Positions 16,980 through 25,702 of a stretch of DNA of 64,000 nucleotides are shown here, piece after piece. The translations under genes were made by a program, and so were the position numbers. Every line of letters begins with the position of its first letter. The first letter of the stretch is position 1. The DNA comes from Noviherbaspirillum pedocola (GTDB taxonomy: Bacteria > Pseudomonadota > Gammaproteobacteria > Burkholderiales > Burkholderiaceae_D): positions 1 through 64,000 of the forward strand of contig NZ_JAEPBG010000001.1 of NCBI RefSeq assembly GCF_016632335.1, written 5' to 3'. The notes below the pieces were generated by a model. The model searched no databases, had not been told where the DNA came from, and saw only the letters and a list, made by a program, of their open reading frames with translations.

Positions 16980-17632
16980 TGAACCGAACCAATGACTTGA
17001 TTAACCTGCTTGTTGCAGACGTAAAGCCGGTTAAGCGGCTTCGCGCTCCCATTGTAAGAGCCGCATGCTGGATATTGTTTGCCATGCTAATCATGGTTCT
17101 CGTCGGTATCGCGCACGGTCTGCGGCCAGACTGGGAGCTGAAGCTCGGCCAGCCTCGTTTTCTTCTCGGTGTAGCAGCAGCCATCACCACAGGGCTGCTC
17201 GCTGCCGTAGCGGCGTTCATGGTTAGTGTCCCAGGGACGTTACGCCGGTGGCTTTTGTTGCCGATACCAGCGGCGGGCGTCTGGTTCGGGACGATTGGCT
17301 ATGGTTGCCTGTCTGAGTGGGTTGCCATTGGTCCGGACGGCATTTCTTTTGGCGAGACGGCACGTTGCTTTGCAACGCTGGGATTGGTCGGCATGCCGCT
17401 GTCCCTCTTGATGCTCCTCATGTTACGGCACGTAGCCCGGCTATCACCGAATTCCGTCGCGATGACGGGTAGCCTCTCTGTCGCGGCGATGACGGCAGCT
17501 GCGCTGTCGGTATTCCATCCGCTTGATGCCACAATCATGATATTGATATGGAACCTTGGACTGGCCGCCTTGTTTGTGTGGTTAAGCGGCAAGTATGCGC
17601 GGCGTATTTTCGAATGGATGGAGTCCCAGTGA
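16976..17632 (+). CDS. nrsF: NrsF-type membrane anti-sigma factor (DUF1109)
   Basis: 218 residues with six membrane segments, DUF1109-like. Two cysteines, C111 (G-Y-G-C-L-S-E-W) and C131 (T-A-R-C-F), lie in the regions where NrsF proteins carry the cysteine pair thought to sense metals such as chromate, cadmium or copper. The start overlaps the sigma stop codon (ATGA), so the two are co-translated. It holds the sigma factor at the inner membrane until the signal arrives. Confidence 0.85.
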   Translation: MMNRTNDLINLLVADVKPVKRLRAPIVRAACWILFAMLIMVLVGIAHGLRPDWELKLGQPRFLLGVAAAITTGLLAAVAAFMVSVPGTLRRWLLLPIPAAGVWFGTIGYGCLSEWVAIGPDGISFGETARCFATLGLVGMPLSLLMLLMLRHVARLSPNSVAMTGSLSVAAMTAAALSVFHPLDATIMILIWNLGLAALFVWLSGKYARRIFEWMESQ

Positions 17633-17639
17633 TAGCAAG

Positions 17640-18326
17640 CTAATTTCCCTTGCAGAGCTGGTCAGCCAAAACCTGTATATCAGCAACGTTGAAATCAGGT
17701 TTTGGTCCTAAAGGAAAAAGTTGCTGGCCCGCGCGGGCGACAAACGCAGTTTGCAAGCCAGCCCATTTTGCGCCGGCGACATCCCATCCATGGGCAGCGA
17801 CCAACATGCACTGGCCTGGCTCACAACCCATTTCTTTGACTGCCCATTCGTAAACGGAGCGGTGTGGCTTGTATTTTCCGACGCTTTCGACACTAAGTTG
17901 ACGCTCAAAGCAATCCGACAGCCCCGCGTAGTCGATTTGTGCTTTGACGCCTGACTGCGAAGAATTCGTTAACGTCGCCAACCGAAAGCCCTTCTGCTTC
18001 AATTGCTCCAATCCCGGTCGTACATCCGGAAACGCAGGAAGCGTGCGCATTGGTTCGAGAGCTTTCTTCGCCTGCTCCGTAGTCAAAACAACGTCCGTAT
18101 TCTTAGCCATCATTTCCAGAACGGCTGCGCCGATGTCCGGTAGCGATGCGTGCTGTTCGCTGGCTGTCATGACGAGAGAGTACTGAAGCATGGTTGTAAA
18201 CCATAGTTTAGCGGCGCGCTCATCCAGGAGTACGGCATTGATGCTCTCCGACAACGGCGTCAAATCTAGCAGCGTCTCATTTACGTCAAATAGAAGCACC
18301 GTTGGACGGAGTTTCTGCTCAACCAT
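17640..18326 (-). CDS. type II haloacid dehalogenase-like HAD hydrolase
   Basis: 228 residues; AAGGAG precedes the ATG. HAD motif I is L-F-D-V-N-E-T-L-L-D (nucleophile D14), motif II T-L-T-N-S-S near 118-123, the Lys is in G-K-Y-K-P-H-R near 150, and the acidic motif is A-A-H-G-W-D near 180. The F-D-V-N-E-T-L form is typical of L-2-haloacid dehalogenases, which remove halide from 2-haloalkanoates; many relatives are phosphatases. It ends 7 bases from the convergent nrsF gene and has no evident metal link. Confidence 0.8.
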   Translation of the reverse strand: MVEQKLRPTVLLFDVNETLLDLTPLSESINAVLLDERAAKLWFTTMLQYSLVMTASEQHASLPDIGAAVLEMMAKNTDVVLTTEQAKKALEPMRTLPAFPDVRPGLEQLKQKGFRLATLTNSSQSGVKAQIDYAGLSDCFERQLSVESVGKYKPHRSVYEWAVKEMGCEPGQCMLVAAHGWDVAGAKWAGLQTAFVARAGQQLFPLGPKPDFNVADIQVLADQLCKGN

Positions 18327-18755
18327 TTTTCGTCTCCTTCTATTACAAGAAAGTGTTTAAATCGGTGTTGTCCTATAGATGGAGATTTTAGACTATACGT
18401 TCCAAAACATTTTTCAGCAACTGATTTGGCACTGTATTTTCGTTTTGGATTAACGTACATGCCGCAAGAATCCTTCGATTTTCTTGCGGGTGCTCGATTG
18501 AGAAACATGAGTCTGGCTACACCAGACCGGAAAGCGCAAATGTGTTTACTCCCATCAACTAACGCCTCATGCTCGCCTGCGTACGCATGGCGAGCATTCC
18601 CAACGTCAGCACGACCTCGCGTGGGACGGATAGAACCCGCATGTCCAACTGCATTGCCATGAGCTGTTGACGCATCATTCCCGCGTTCCGGACATTTACC
18701 ATCGCCATGCGCACTAGGTGGATAGGCATTTGCAAGAAAACCGCGCGAGCCCTTA
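18327..18755. other. spacer between HAD gene and cus operon, with one Met-rich frame
   Basis: About 430 bases. A 56-codon minus-strand frame (18559-18729) beginning M-P-I-H-L-V-R-M-A-M-V-N-V contains ten methionines, but it has no ribosome binding site and resembles low-complexity frames often found opposite or beside real genes. Nothing else was recognised. The cusF end lies immediately to the right, so transcript termination of the cus operon must happen here; no strong hairpin was found. Confidence 0.35.
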
Positions 18756-19139
18756 CTACTTTTCCACAGTCAACGCTGTAACCGTCGCCTGGTCTTTGAC
18801 CCTTTCAACAGCGACTTTGACCTTGTCACCTGCTTTAACCGTCGAAAGCAGCGAAGCGTTTTGAACTGGGAAAGTCATCGTCATCGGTGGCATTTCGACC
18901 GTTGTGCTTTTCAAGGGGCCATGCTGTATGGTGATGGCTTTTCCTGCCTTATCGACCGCCTTCACTTCTGCCTCATTCGTGGCCAGTCCAGCAGTCTTGG
19001 ATGAGCCCATTTGCATAGAATTCATTTTCATGTTGCCCATATCCATTTTCATGCTGCCATTACCTTGGTCAGCGTAGGCATTCAGCACCAGCATGGCAAA
19101 GCCGAAAGCTGCGGTGGTTTTAATCAGTAAATTCTCCAT
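18756..19139 (-). CDS. cusF: CusF-like periplasmic Cu/Ag-binding protein
   Basis: 127 residues from the ATG at 19139, preceded by AAAGGAG. A signal peptide ends near A-Y-A-D. A Met-rich linker (M-K-M-D-M-G-N-M-K-M-N-S-M-Q-M) is followed by the CusF OB fold: I-T-I-Q-H-G-P-L, P-P-M-T-M-T-F and V-K-V-A-V-E. His and the two Met of the P-M-T-M motif, with a nearby aromatic, bind Cu(I)/Ag(I) in the family. It would deliver metal to the CusB adaptor. Its start overlaps the cusA 3' end by 20 bases. Confidence 0.88.
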   Translation of the reverse strand: MENLLIKTTAAFGFAMLVLNAYADQGNGSMKMDMGNMKMNSMQMGSSKTAGLATNEAEVKAVDKAGKAITIQHGPLKSTTVEMPPMTMTFPVQNASLLSTVKAGDKVKVAVERVKDQATVTALTVEK

Positions 19140-22100
19140 GGGATGACTCCTTTGTGGATGAGAGTGGAAAATGGGTATTGCGTCGTAGCTTGTGCTCTTG
19201 AAGGAGGCGCCAAGCCGCGGGGATGACAAAGAGGGACAGCAACGGTGCCGTCAACATCCCTCCGACCATAGGCGCTGCGAGTCTCGACATAGCTTCATGC
19301 CCTGCCTCATGCCCCAGCATCAAAGGAATCAGTCCGGCCAAGATGACAGAGACAGTCATGGCTTTGGGCCGAACGCGCTGCACCGCGCCTTCCCGTATAG
19401 CCTCGGCAATCAGTTCCTTGGTTAACGGGCGCCCGGCGTCCAAGCGTTGTTGGAGCGCATTGCGCAGGTAGACCAGCATGACTACGCCGAACTCCGCTGC
19501 AAGCCCCGCCAGCGCGATGAAACCGACCGCCGTGGCGACCGAAACCGCGTGACCGAGCAGCCAGATGAACCAGAAGCCGCCGATGAGTGCAAATGGCACG
19601 GTCAGCATCAGCAGAAGCGCTTCCGAGACCGACCGGAAGGCCAGGTACAGTAGGAAGAAAATAACCAGCAACGTAGCCGGAATGACAGTTTCCAGCCGCG
19701 CAGCCGCGCGTTCCATACTTTCGAATTGGCCGGACCACCCGATTGAGTAGCCGGGCGGAAGCTTGACCTCGCGAGCCACCGCGCCTTGCATGGCCTTGAC
19801 CGCTGAGAGCAAGTCCGTGCCGCGTACATCCACATAGACCCACCCCGACAGCCGGGCATTTTCGCTGCGTACCATTGGCGGCCCATCGGTGATGCGCACC
19901 CCGGCGATATCGCCCAGCCGAATCTGCGCCCCCTTGTCGGTGACAACTGGGAACTCCCGCAGGGATTGCACCGAGTCCCGGTATTGCTGCGGATAGCGTA
20001 CGTTGATGGGGAAGCGCTGGCGGCCGTCGACGACTTCGCCAACGTTCTCGCCGCCAATCGCCGATGACACGACAGACTGCACATCGGCCACAGACAAGCC
20101 ATACCTTGCCGCGCGTGCCCGGTCGACATTGACATCGATGTATCGCCCACTGCTTACCCGCTCTGCCAACGCCGACGTCACTCCCGGGACGCCTTTGACG
20201 GCTGACTCTATTTGCCGCGTGATGTGGTCAATTTCTTCGAGGTCCGCTCCTGAAACCTTCACGCCGACTGGCGTTTTAATTCCCGTAGAGAGCATGTCCA
20301 GACGATTACGAATAGGCGGCACGAACACGTTAGAGAGACCTGGCACCTTCACCACGCGGTCTAGTTCCTCGACCAGTTTTTCAGTAGTCATGCCGGCCCG
20401 CCATTGCTCTCTGGGCTTGAACTGGATGGTCGTCTCGAACATCTCCATCGGCGCCGGGTCAGTGGCTGACTCCGCGCGGCCCGCCTTGCCGAAGACCGTA
20501 GTCACCTCGGGCACCGTTTTGATGAGCCGGTCAGTCTGCTGCAGGAGTTCGCTCGCCTTGGATGCAGCCAGTCCAGGCAATGCGGATGGCATGTAGAGCA
20601 GGTCGCCCTCATCCAGCGCTGGCATGAATTCACCGCCCAAGCGCGAGACCGGTATGGCGGTCAACGCTAGAGCGATAAGAGCAATGCCAATGGCCCAGGC
20701 TGGATACCGGATACTGGCCTCCAGTAGCGGCCGGTAAGCGCGAATTAGTACCCGGTTGAGCGGATTGGACGCCTCGCTGGGAATGCGGCCGCGGATGAAG
20801 TAGCCCATCAGGACCGGGACCAGCGTAACTGCCAAACCGGACGCCGCCGCCAATGCGTAGGTCTTGGTGTACGCCAAGGGCGAAAACAGCTTACCTTCCG
20901 CGGCTTCTAAGGCGAACACCGGAACGAATGACAGCGCTACGATGAGGAGCGAGAAAAACAGTGCCGGCCCGACTTCAATGGCGGCCGCTGTCACAAGCTC
21001 CCAGCGTTCTTTGTTGCCGATTTGTCGATTGGGGTGAGCATGCGCATAGGCCTCCAGATGCTTGTGGGCGCTCTCCACGAGCACGACGGAGGCGTCAGTG
21101 GCGGCACCGATTGCCAAAGCTATCCCGGCAAGGGACATGACGTTGGCATTCACCCCCTGGTACCGCATCACAATGAACGCCGCGAGCACCGCCACTGGAA
21201 GTGACAGGATGGCGACCAAGGAACTACGGAAATGGAACAGGAAGATGGCGCAGACGACCGCGACCGCAATGAATTCCTCGATGAGCTTATTGCGGAGATT
21301 CTTCACCGCAGCGGTAATCAGGTTTGACCTATCATAGGTGCGCACCACCTCAACGCCTTTGGGCAGGGAGCCTTGCAGGCTTGCCAGCTTCGCCTTGACC
21401 GCCTTGATGGTGTCCAGGGCATTCTTCCCCGAGCGCATCACGACCACGCCGCCTGCGACTTCGCCCTGACCATTCAGTTCGGCGATACCGCGGCGCATTT
21501 CCGGCCCCAGACGGATGGTGGCGACATCGCGCAGTAGGACGGGCGTCCCGGTGTCGCTGGCACTCAAGAGCACATTACGGAAGTCTTCCAGGGAGCGCAG
21601 ATACCCACGCGAGCGGACCATGTATTCCGTCTCGGCCATTTCGACGACAGAACCGCCTGTTTCCTGATTGGCCTTCGCCAGAGCATCGAGCACCTTCGCG
21701 TGCGAAATGCCAAATATCCGCAGCTTGTCCGGGTCCAGGACCACTTGGTATTGCTTGACCATGCCACCGATGCTGGCAACTTCAGCAACATCCGGAACCG
21801 TTTTGAGTTCGTACTTCAGGAACCAGTCGTTCATCGCTCGCAACTGGCTCAGGTCGTGCTGTCCAGTGCGGTCGACCAAGGCGTATTCGTAGACCCAGCC
21901 AAGCCCCGTGCCATCCGGCCCCAGTTCCGCTCGTACGCCCGGCGGCAGGCGGCTTTGGACTTGGCTCAGGTATTCCAGCACCCGCGAGCGTGCCCAGTAC
22001 AAATCGGTGCTGTCGTCAAACAGGACGTAGACGAACGAATCCCCGAAGAAAGAATAGCCTCGAACCGTCTTCACGCCGGGTACGGACAGCAGGGCCGTAC

Positions 22101-22308
22101 TGAGCGGGAACGTCACCTGGTCTTCAATGAGCTGCGGCGACTTCCCCGGATAATTGGCCCGGATGATTACCTGCGTTTCCCCGATGTCGGGCAAGAAATC
22201 GAGCGGAACGGTCATTGCCGCCCGCGCGCCCACAATCAAGATGACAGCGGCAGTAAGCAGCACCCAGAACCTGTTGGCGATGGATGCCCGAATAATACGG
22301 GCAATCAT
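19120..22308 (-). CDS. cusA: CusA-type heavy-metal RND efflux pump
   Basis: 1062 residues, the normal length for HME-RND pumps, with 12 membrane segments and large periplasmic loops. The sequence follows the monovalent-cation class: D-F-L-P-D-I-G-E-T-Q-V-I near residue 40 and, in the periplasmic cleft, three methionines in the contexts L-L-Y-M-P-S, A-P-M-E-M-F-E-T-T and R-L-D-M-L-S-T-G-I-K, matching the Cu(I)/Ag(I) ligand positions of CusA. It exports metal from periplasm or cytoplasm through CusC using the proton gradient. Start overlaps the cusB stop codon by 4 bases. Confidence 0.93.
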   Translation of the reverse strand: MIARIIRASIANRFWVLLTAAVILIVGARAAMTVPLDFLPDIGETQVIIRANYPGKSPQLIEDQVTFPLSTALLSVPGVKTVRGYSFFGDSFVYVLFDDSTDLYWARSRVLEYLSQVQSRLPPGVRAELGPDGTGLGWVYEYALVDRTGQHDLSQLRAMNDWFLKYELKTVPDVAEVASIGGMVKQYQVVLDPDKLRIFGISHAKVLDALAKANQETGGSVVEMAETEYMVRSRGYLRSLEDFRNVLLSASDTGTPVLLRDVATIRLGPEMRRGIAELNGQGEVAGGVVVMRSGKNALDTIKAVKAKLASLQGSLPKGVEVVRTYDRSNLITAAVKNLRNKLIEEFIAVAVVCAIFLFHFRSSLVAILSLPVAVLAAFIVMRYQGVNANVMSLAGIALAIGAATDASVVLVESAHKHLEAYAHAHPNRQIGNKERWELVTAAAIEVGPALFFSLLIVALSFVPVFALEAAEGKLFSPLAYTKTYALAAASGLAVTLVPVLMGYFIRGRIPSEASNPLNRVLIRAYRPLLEASIRYPAWAIGIALIALALTAIPVSRLGGEFMPALDEGDLLYMPSALPGLAASKASELLQQTDRLIKTVPEVTTVFGKAGRAESATDPAPMEMFETTIQFKPREQWRAGMTTEKLVEELDRVVKVPGLSNVFVPPIRNRLDMLSTGIKTPVGVKVSGADLEEIDHITRQIESAVKGVPGVTSALAERVSSGRYIDVNVDRARAARYGLSVADVQSVVSSAIGGENVGEVVDGRQRFPINVRYPQQYRDSVQSLREFPVVTDKGAQIRLGDIAGVRITDGPPMVRSENARLSGWVYVDVRGTDLLSAVKAMQGAVAREVKLPPGYSIGWSGQFESMERAAARLETVIPATLLVIFFLLYLAFRSVSEALLLMLTVPFALIGGFWFIWLLGHAVSVATAVGFIALAGLAAEFGVVMLVYLRNALQQRLDAGRPLTKELIAEAIREGAVQRVRPKAMTVSVILAGLIPLMLGHEAGHEAMSRLAAPMVGGMLTAPLLSLFVIPAAWRLLQEHKLRRNTHFPLSSTKESSHGEFTD

Positions 22309-23849
22309 TTCTTGCCCCCGTCAACCGGCGTGACGGTTTCGAGCACGTAGCTGCCGTCTTTGCCTTCCTTGAACGAGAACTCGACGTCCTGGCCAACTTT
22401 GGTTTCCGAGAAGGCGTCCGGACGTGGCTTAACAAACTCCATAGTCATGGCTGGCCATTGAAGTTCCGGGATGGGCTTGTGCGAGAACGTGATGCCCTGT
22501 GGAGAGACTTTCTCTACCTTGCCCACGCCGTGGTACACCGGCGCCGTACTGGTCGAGGTAGGCTCGGGGCCCGGCCGCGCTTGTCCCTGCGCCTGGGTCG
22601 CTTCGGCAAGCTTCGGCAGAGCGGCTTTTAGGCTAGCCTCCGAGTCAATCAGGAATTGTCCGGAGGAGATTACTTTCTGCCCCTCGGCCAGGCCGCTAAG
22701 AATTTCGGTGTCTTCCCCGATATCCCGGCCAGTCGTGACGGTCACCGGCTGCATGCTGTTGTTTTCGCCTGCGATGATGACCACTGACCTCTTTCCGGTC
22801 ACGATGACCGCCTCGGTGGGAACCAATAGACGAGAAACCGGCTTGTCGGCGCCAAGGCGGACCCGCATGAGCATTCCCGGGGTCAGGCTACCATCCCGGT
22901 TGTCCAGCTCAAGGCGGGCTTGTAGCGTTCTCGTGGCGGTGCTCACGCCAGGCAGGATTTCACGCACCTTGCCCGTATATTTCCGATTCGCGTCGCCGGA
23001 TGGTGCGGCTTCGACCAGCATTCCTGACCGCGCCGAATTGGCCAGCGCCTCCGGAATTTCGGCCACCAGCCAGACTTTGTTCAGGCCCGCCACTTTGGCT
23101 ACGGTCACTCCTGGCGAAACCATGGCGCCCTCGCGCACCGCCAACTCTGTGATAACGCCGGTTACTGGCGACGTCAGCGTAAGCTGGCTCTGCGCCTTGC
23201 CCGTCCGTTCAGCCTGGTCGACCAGCCCTGACGGAATGGAGAGAGCCTGCATCCGTTGGCGCGTGGCGGCCGCCAGTGCGTCGTTCCCGGACCGCTTGAG
23301 TGCCAGATACTCCTCTTGCGGACCAATCCAGTCTGGAACGAACAGCGAGGCGACCGGTTCTCCGCGCTTGATGCGCTGCATGGGCGCGCGGGCATAGAGC
23401 CGGTCGATGTAGCCGGTCACGCGGCTCTGTACGACTTCAGAAAGACTTTCGTCGAACTGGGTCGTGCCAACTACCTCGAGCGAGTCTCGCGTTTCCGCAC
23501 GGCGTACGGTAGCGAACCGGACTCCCAAATTCTGCTGCACGGTGGGACTAACTTTGACCCCGCCCTCTGCGGACGCTTCATCGGCATAGACAGGCACCAG
23601 CTCCATGTCCATGAAAGGACTCTTACCCGGCTTGTCGAACTTCTGGCCGGGCACCATTGGGTCATGCCAGTACAGAACCTTGCGACCCGTCTTCGGGTCA
23701 ATCTTGTCGCCTGCTACCGGGGCCGCCGACGCAGCTGGCGTAGCGGGTTGGCTCGTGCTCTGATGCATGCCGGCCCAGTAGCCGCCATAGGCCAGCCCGG
23801 CGCCAGCCAGCGCAAGAACTAAGGCTTTCATTACGATGTTCGACTTCAT
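22305..23849 (-). CDS. cusB: CusB-type periplasmic adaptor with fused C-terminal CusF domain
   Basis: 514 residues, longer than plain CusB (about 400). An N-terminal membrane anchor is followed by a heavy-metal-binding motif at 60-88 (Y-W-H-D-P-M then F-M-D-M-E-L-V-P-V-Y), the hairpin/lipoyl/barrel adaptor core, and at about 435-514 a CusF-like domain (G-I-T-F-S-H-K-P-I-P, Q-W-P-A-M-T-M-E-F). The fusion means metal delivery may be built into the adaptor although a separate CusF is also encoded. Overlaps both neighbours by 4 bases, so the operon is tightly coupled. Confidence 0.92.
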   Translation of the reverse strand: MKSNIVMKALVLALAGAGLAYGGYWAGMHQSTSQPATPAASAAPVAGDKIDPKTGRKVLYWHDPMVPGQKFDKPGKSPFMDMELVPVYADEASAEGGVKVSPTVQQNLGVRFATVRRAETRDSLEVVGTTQFDESLSEVVQSRVTGYIDRLYARAPMQRIKRGEPVASLFVPDWIGPQEEYLALKRSGNDALAAATRQRMQALSIPSGLVDQAERTGKAQSQLTLTSPVTGVITELAVREGAMVSPGVTVAKVAGLNKVWLVAEIPEALANSARSGMLVEAAPSGDANRKYTGKVREILPGVSTATRTLQARLELDNRDGSLTPGMLMRVRLGADKPVSRLLVPTEAVIVTGKRSVVIIAGENNSMQPVTVTTGRDIGEDTEILSGLAEGQKVISSGQFLIDSEASLKAALPKLAEATQAQGQARPGPEPTSTSTAPVYHGVGKVEKVSPQGITFSHKPIPELQWPAMTMEFVKPRPDAFSETKVGQDVEFSFKEGKDGSYVLETVTPVDGGKK

Positions 23850-25162
23850 TGGTCGACCCTCCGCATTGCTGTTTGGTCATGCGGGACGACGTGGTATTCA
23901 AGCTCGGCCCAAGTGGTCGCCGCTTCCTTTTCGACATCGAGCACCTGCATTTGGGCGTCCAAGGACATCCGTTTGGCATTGAAGACTGCCGCCAGGCTGC
24001 CTGTTCCTGACCGGTATGCAGCCGTGGCCAACTCGACCTGCTGGTCTGCCGTCGGCAGAAATTCCTTTTTGAGTTGAGACACCCGCTCTTGAAGGCTAGA
24101 CAAGGTCAGAGCCTGGTCATCAATTTCGGCCTGCAGCTGTCGCCGGGCGTCTTCGTACTGCATCCGGGCTTTGGTGCCCAGCGCTGATTTCTCAGCGATG
24201 TCGCGGTCCTGCTTCTGTGCGCGGTTGACTGGGAGCGGGATGCTGACACCGACCGAAACCATATTGGAGTATTGGCTGCCTCGTTGGGCATAGGCGGCTT
24301 CAAAGCTCCAGTCAGGCTGTCGCTCAGTAGTGGCGACCGTCGTTTCGGCATCGGCCAAGGCGACCCCTCGCTTAGCTGACAAAAGCATCGGGTGGTATTT
24401 CTCAAGCTCCTCGACCGGAAGGTTCACCACATGGGAGGTCAATGGTGGCAGCGTGCCGTCAACGAACTCCACGGGAACGGCTATCCACCGAAACAGCGCC
24501 GTCCTGGCGCTCTTGAGCACCTGCTCGCCTTTGCGAGTGCGGTCCTGCGCCTGTGCCAAGGCTAGCTGGGCTTGCAGAACGTCGGCTGCTCCTGTTTTTG
24601 CGCCGCGCAACGCTGCTTGGCCCGTGGTCAGGTCCTGCCTTGTTTCATTTTCCAATGCCTTCAGCAGTTCGAAGGAACGCTGAGCAAACAGCACATTTAT
24701 CCAGGCTACGGCCGTCTCTTTTCTCACGTCGGCGACGTTGGCTAAGTAATTGGCTTCTTCGGCTTCGACGGCTCGTTGACCACGTTCGGCGCGGGCGATG
24801 CGCTTGTCGGAGGAAACCCACTGCTGTTCGATGCCGACGCGGCGCGCGGTCATGAAGTCACGCGTCAAGCTGTACTTTTCCTCGCCAGTCACGGGCAGGT
24901 TATCGACGCCCAACTTTAGCATCGGGGCTGGTAATTGGTCTGCCTTCACAGCCATTTCCCGGCTAGCCTGTACAGAAGCAGCCGCAGCTTGGCTAGAGGC
25001 GGAGTGCTGAACGCCCAGTTGCACTGCTTGGTCCAAGGTAAGCCCACTGGACTCGGCCAGGCTGAAAACTGGGACGATGGCGAGCGCCACTAGGGCACTC
25101 AGATGAAAACGATAGTGCTTCCGGCTATTGGCTGCCGGCAGCGATTTGATGCTGCAAAACAT
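23846..25162 (-). CDS. cusC: CusC-type outer-membrane factor (TolC family)
   Basis: 438 residues; AGGAG precedes the ATG. A signal peptide (L-V-A-L-A-I-V-P-V-F-S-L-A) is followed by the two TolC repeats with long heptad helices (A-E-R-G-Q-R-A-V-E-A-E-E-A, L-A-L-A-Q-A-Q-D-R and the second repeat around residue 290-420). No lipobox, so it is not lipidated like E. coli CusC. It forms the outer-membrane channel of the CusCBA pump. It is the second gene of the operon, 70 bases after a small exported protein gene. Confidence 0.9.
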   Translation of the reverse strand: MFCSIKSLPAANSRKHYRFHLSALVALAIVPVFSLAESSGLTLDQAVQLGVQHSASSQAAAASVQASREMAVKADQLPAPMLKLGVDNLPVTGEEKYSLTRDFMTARRVGIEQQWVSSDKRIARAERGQRAVEAEEANYLANVADVRKETAVAWINVLFAQRSFELLKALENETRQDLTTGQAALRGAKTGAADVLQAQLALAQAQDRTRKGEQVLKSARTALFRWIAVPVEFVDGTLPPLTSHVVNLPVEELEKYHPMLLSAKRGVALADAETTVATTERQPDWSFEAAYAQRGSQYSNMVSVGVSIPLPVNRAQKQDRDIAEKSALGTKARMQYEDARRQLQAEIDDQALTLSSLQERVSQLKKEFLPTADQQVELATAAYRSGTGSLAAVFNAKRMSLDAQMQVLDVEKEAATTWAELEYHVVPHDQTAMRRVDQ

Positions 25163-25232
25163 GAATTCTCCTGTGATTGGACGTGCGCCAGCTTCGGCAA
25201 CATGCCGGCCAGCGAATCAACAGAAGTTCAGG

Positions 25233-25613
25233 TCAAATGCGGAGTCGGAGCGTCTGAAGGTAGGGCGGGTCTGTTCCGGATGACAGAGGAATGTTGCCCT
25301 TCTTGGCGGCGAGGACAAGCGGGACAACCGACAAGGGGGCCGGCATGACAGAGGTGGTGGCAAGCGGCCCCAAGGCGGGCGTCGTCGCCAGATGCTCGAG
25401 CGCCAGCTGGACGCCGATTTGCTGTTCAGCGCAAAGGACGGGTTCCTTCTTGTCCATTTCTGCGCAGGGCATCCCTGCCATGGCCATCTCTTCCACCGGC
25501 GCCGGTGTCAGCCGCGGGCAAGCGTAGGCAGCCATCGCGATTCCGTTGACCAGGACGGTCATGACCAAGAAGCACGCTACCAGGCGACAGAACGATGAAA
25601 AGGACCGGTGCAT
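25233..25613 (-). CDS. small exported Cys/Met protein leading the cus operon
   Basis: 126 residues. The N-terminus is a signal peptide (F-L-V-M-T-V-L-V-N-G-I-A-M-A-A-Y-A) followed by C-P-R-L, then M-A-M-A-G-M-P-C-A-E-M-D and V-L-C-A-E-Q. Three cysteines and clustered methionines suggest Cu(I)/Ag(I) binding in the periplasm. Similar small proteins lead copper-efflux operons in related bacteria as I recall, but no function is established. It starts about 50 bases after the MerR-type promoter and is first in the order small protein-cusC-cusB-cusA-cusF. Confidence 0.65.
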   Translation of the reverse strand: MHRSFSSFCRLVACFLVMTVLVNGIAMAAYACPRLTPAPVEEMAMAGMPCAEMDKKEPVLCAEQQIGVQLALEHLATTPALGPLATTSVMPAPLSVVPLVLAAKKGNIPLSSGTDPPYLQTLRLRI

Positions 25614-25671
25614 CGAGTTAGAGAGATATCGGACGTGCGTAGTGTAGGGACATTTTGCAAACTGGTCTAAT

Positions 25672-25702
25672 ACTCTACTCTCTCCCTCGGTGAGAGGGTC
25701 AA
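25672..25702 (-). promoter_or_regulatory. MerR-type promoter of the cus operon
   Basis: On the minus strand TTGACC (25697-25702) and TAGAGT (25672-25677) are 19 bases apart. The spacer contains the imperfect dyad ACCCTCTC and GAGAGAGT separated by 7 bases (7 of 8 positions pair). Overlong spacing plus a dyad is the mark of promoters switched by MerR-family regulators; CueR encoded at 10636 is the best local candidate, although the half-sites differ from those at copA. Confidence 0.65.
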
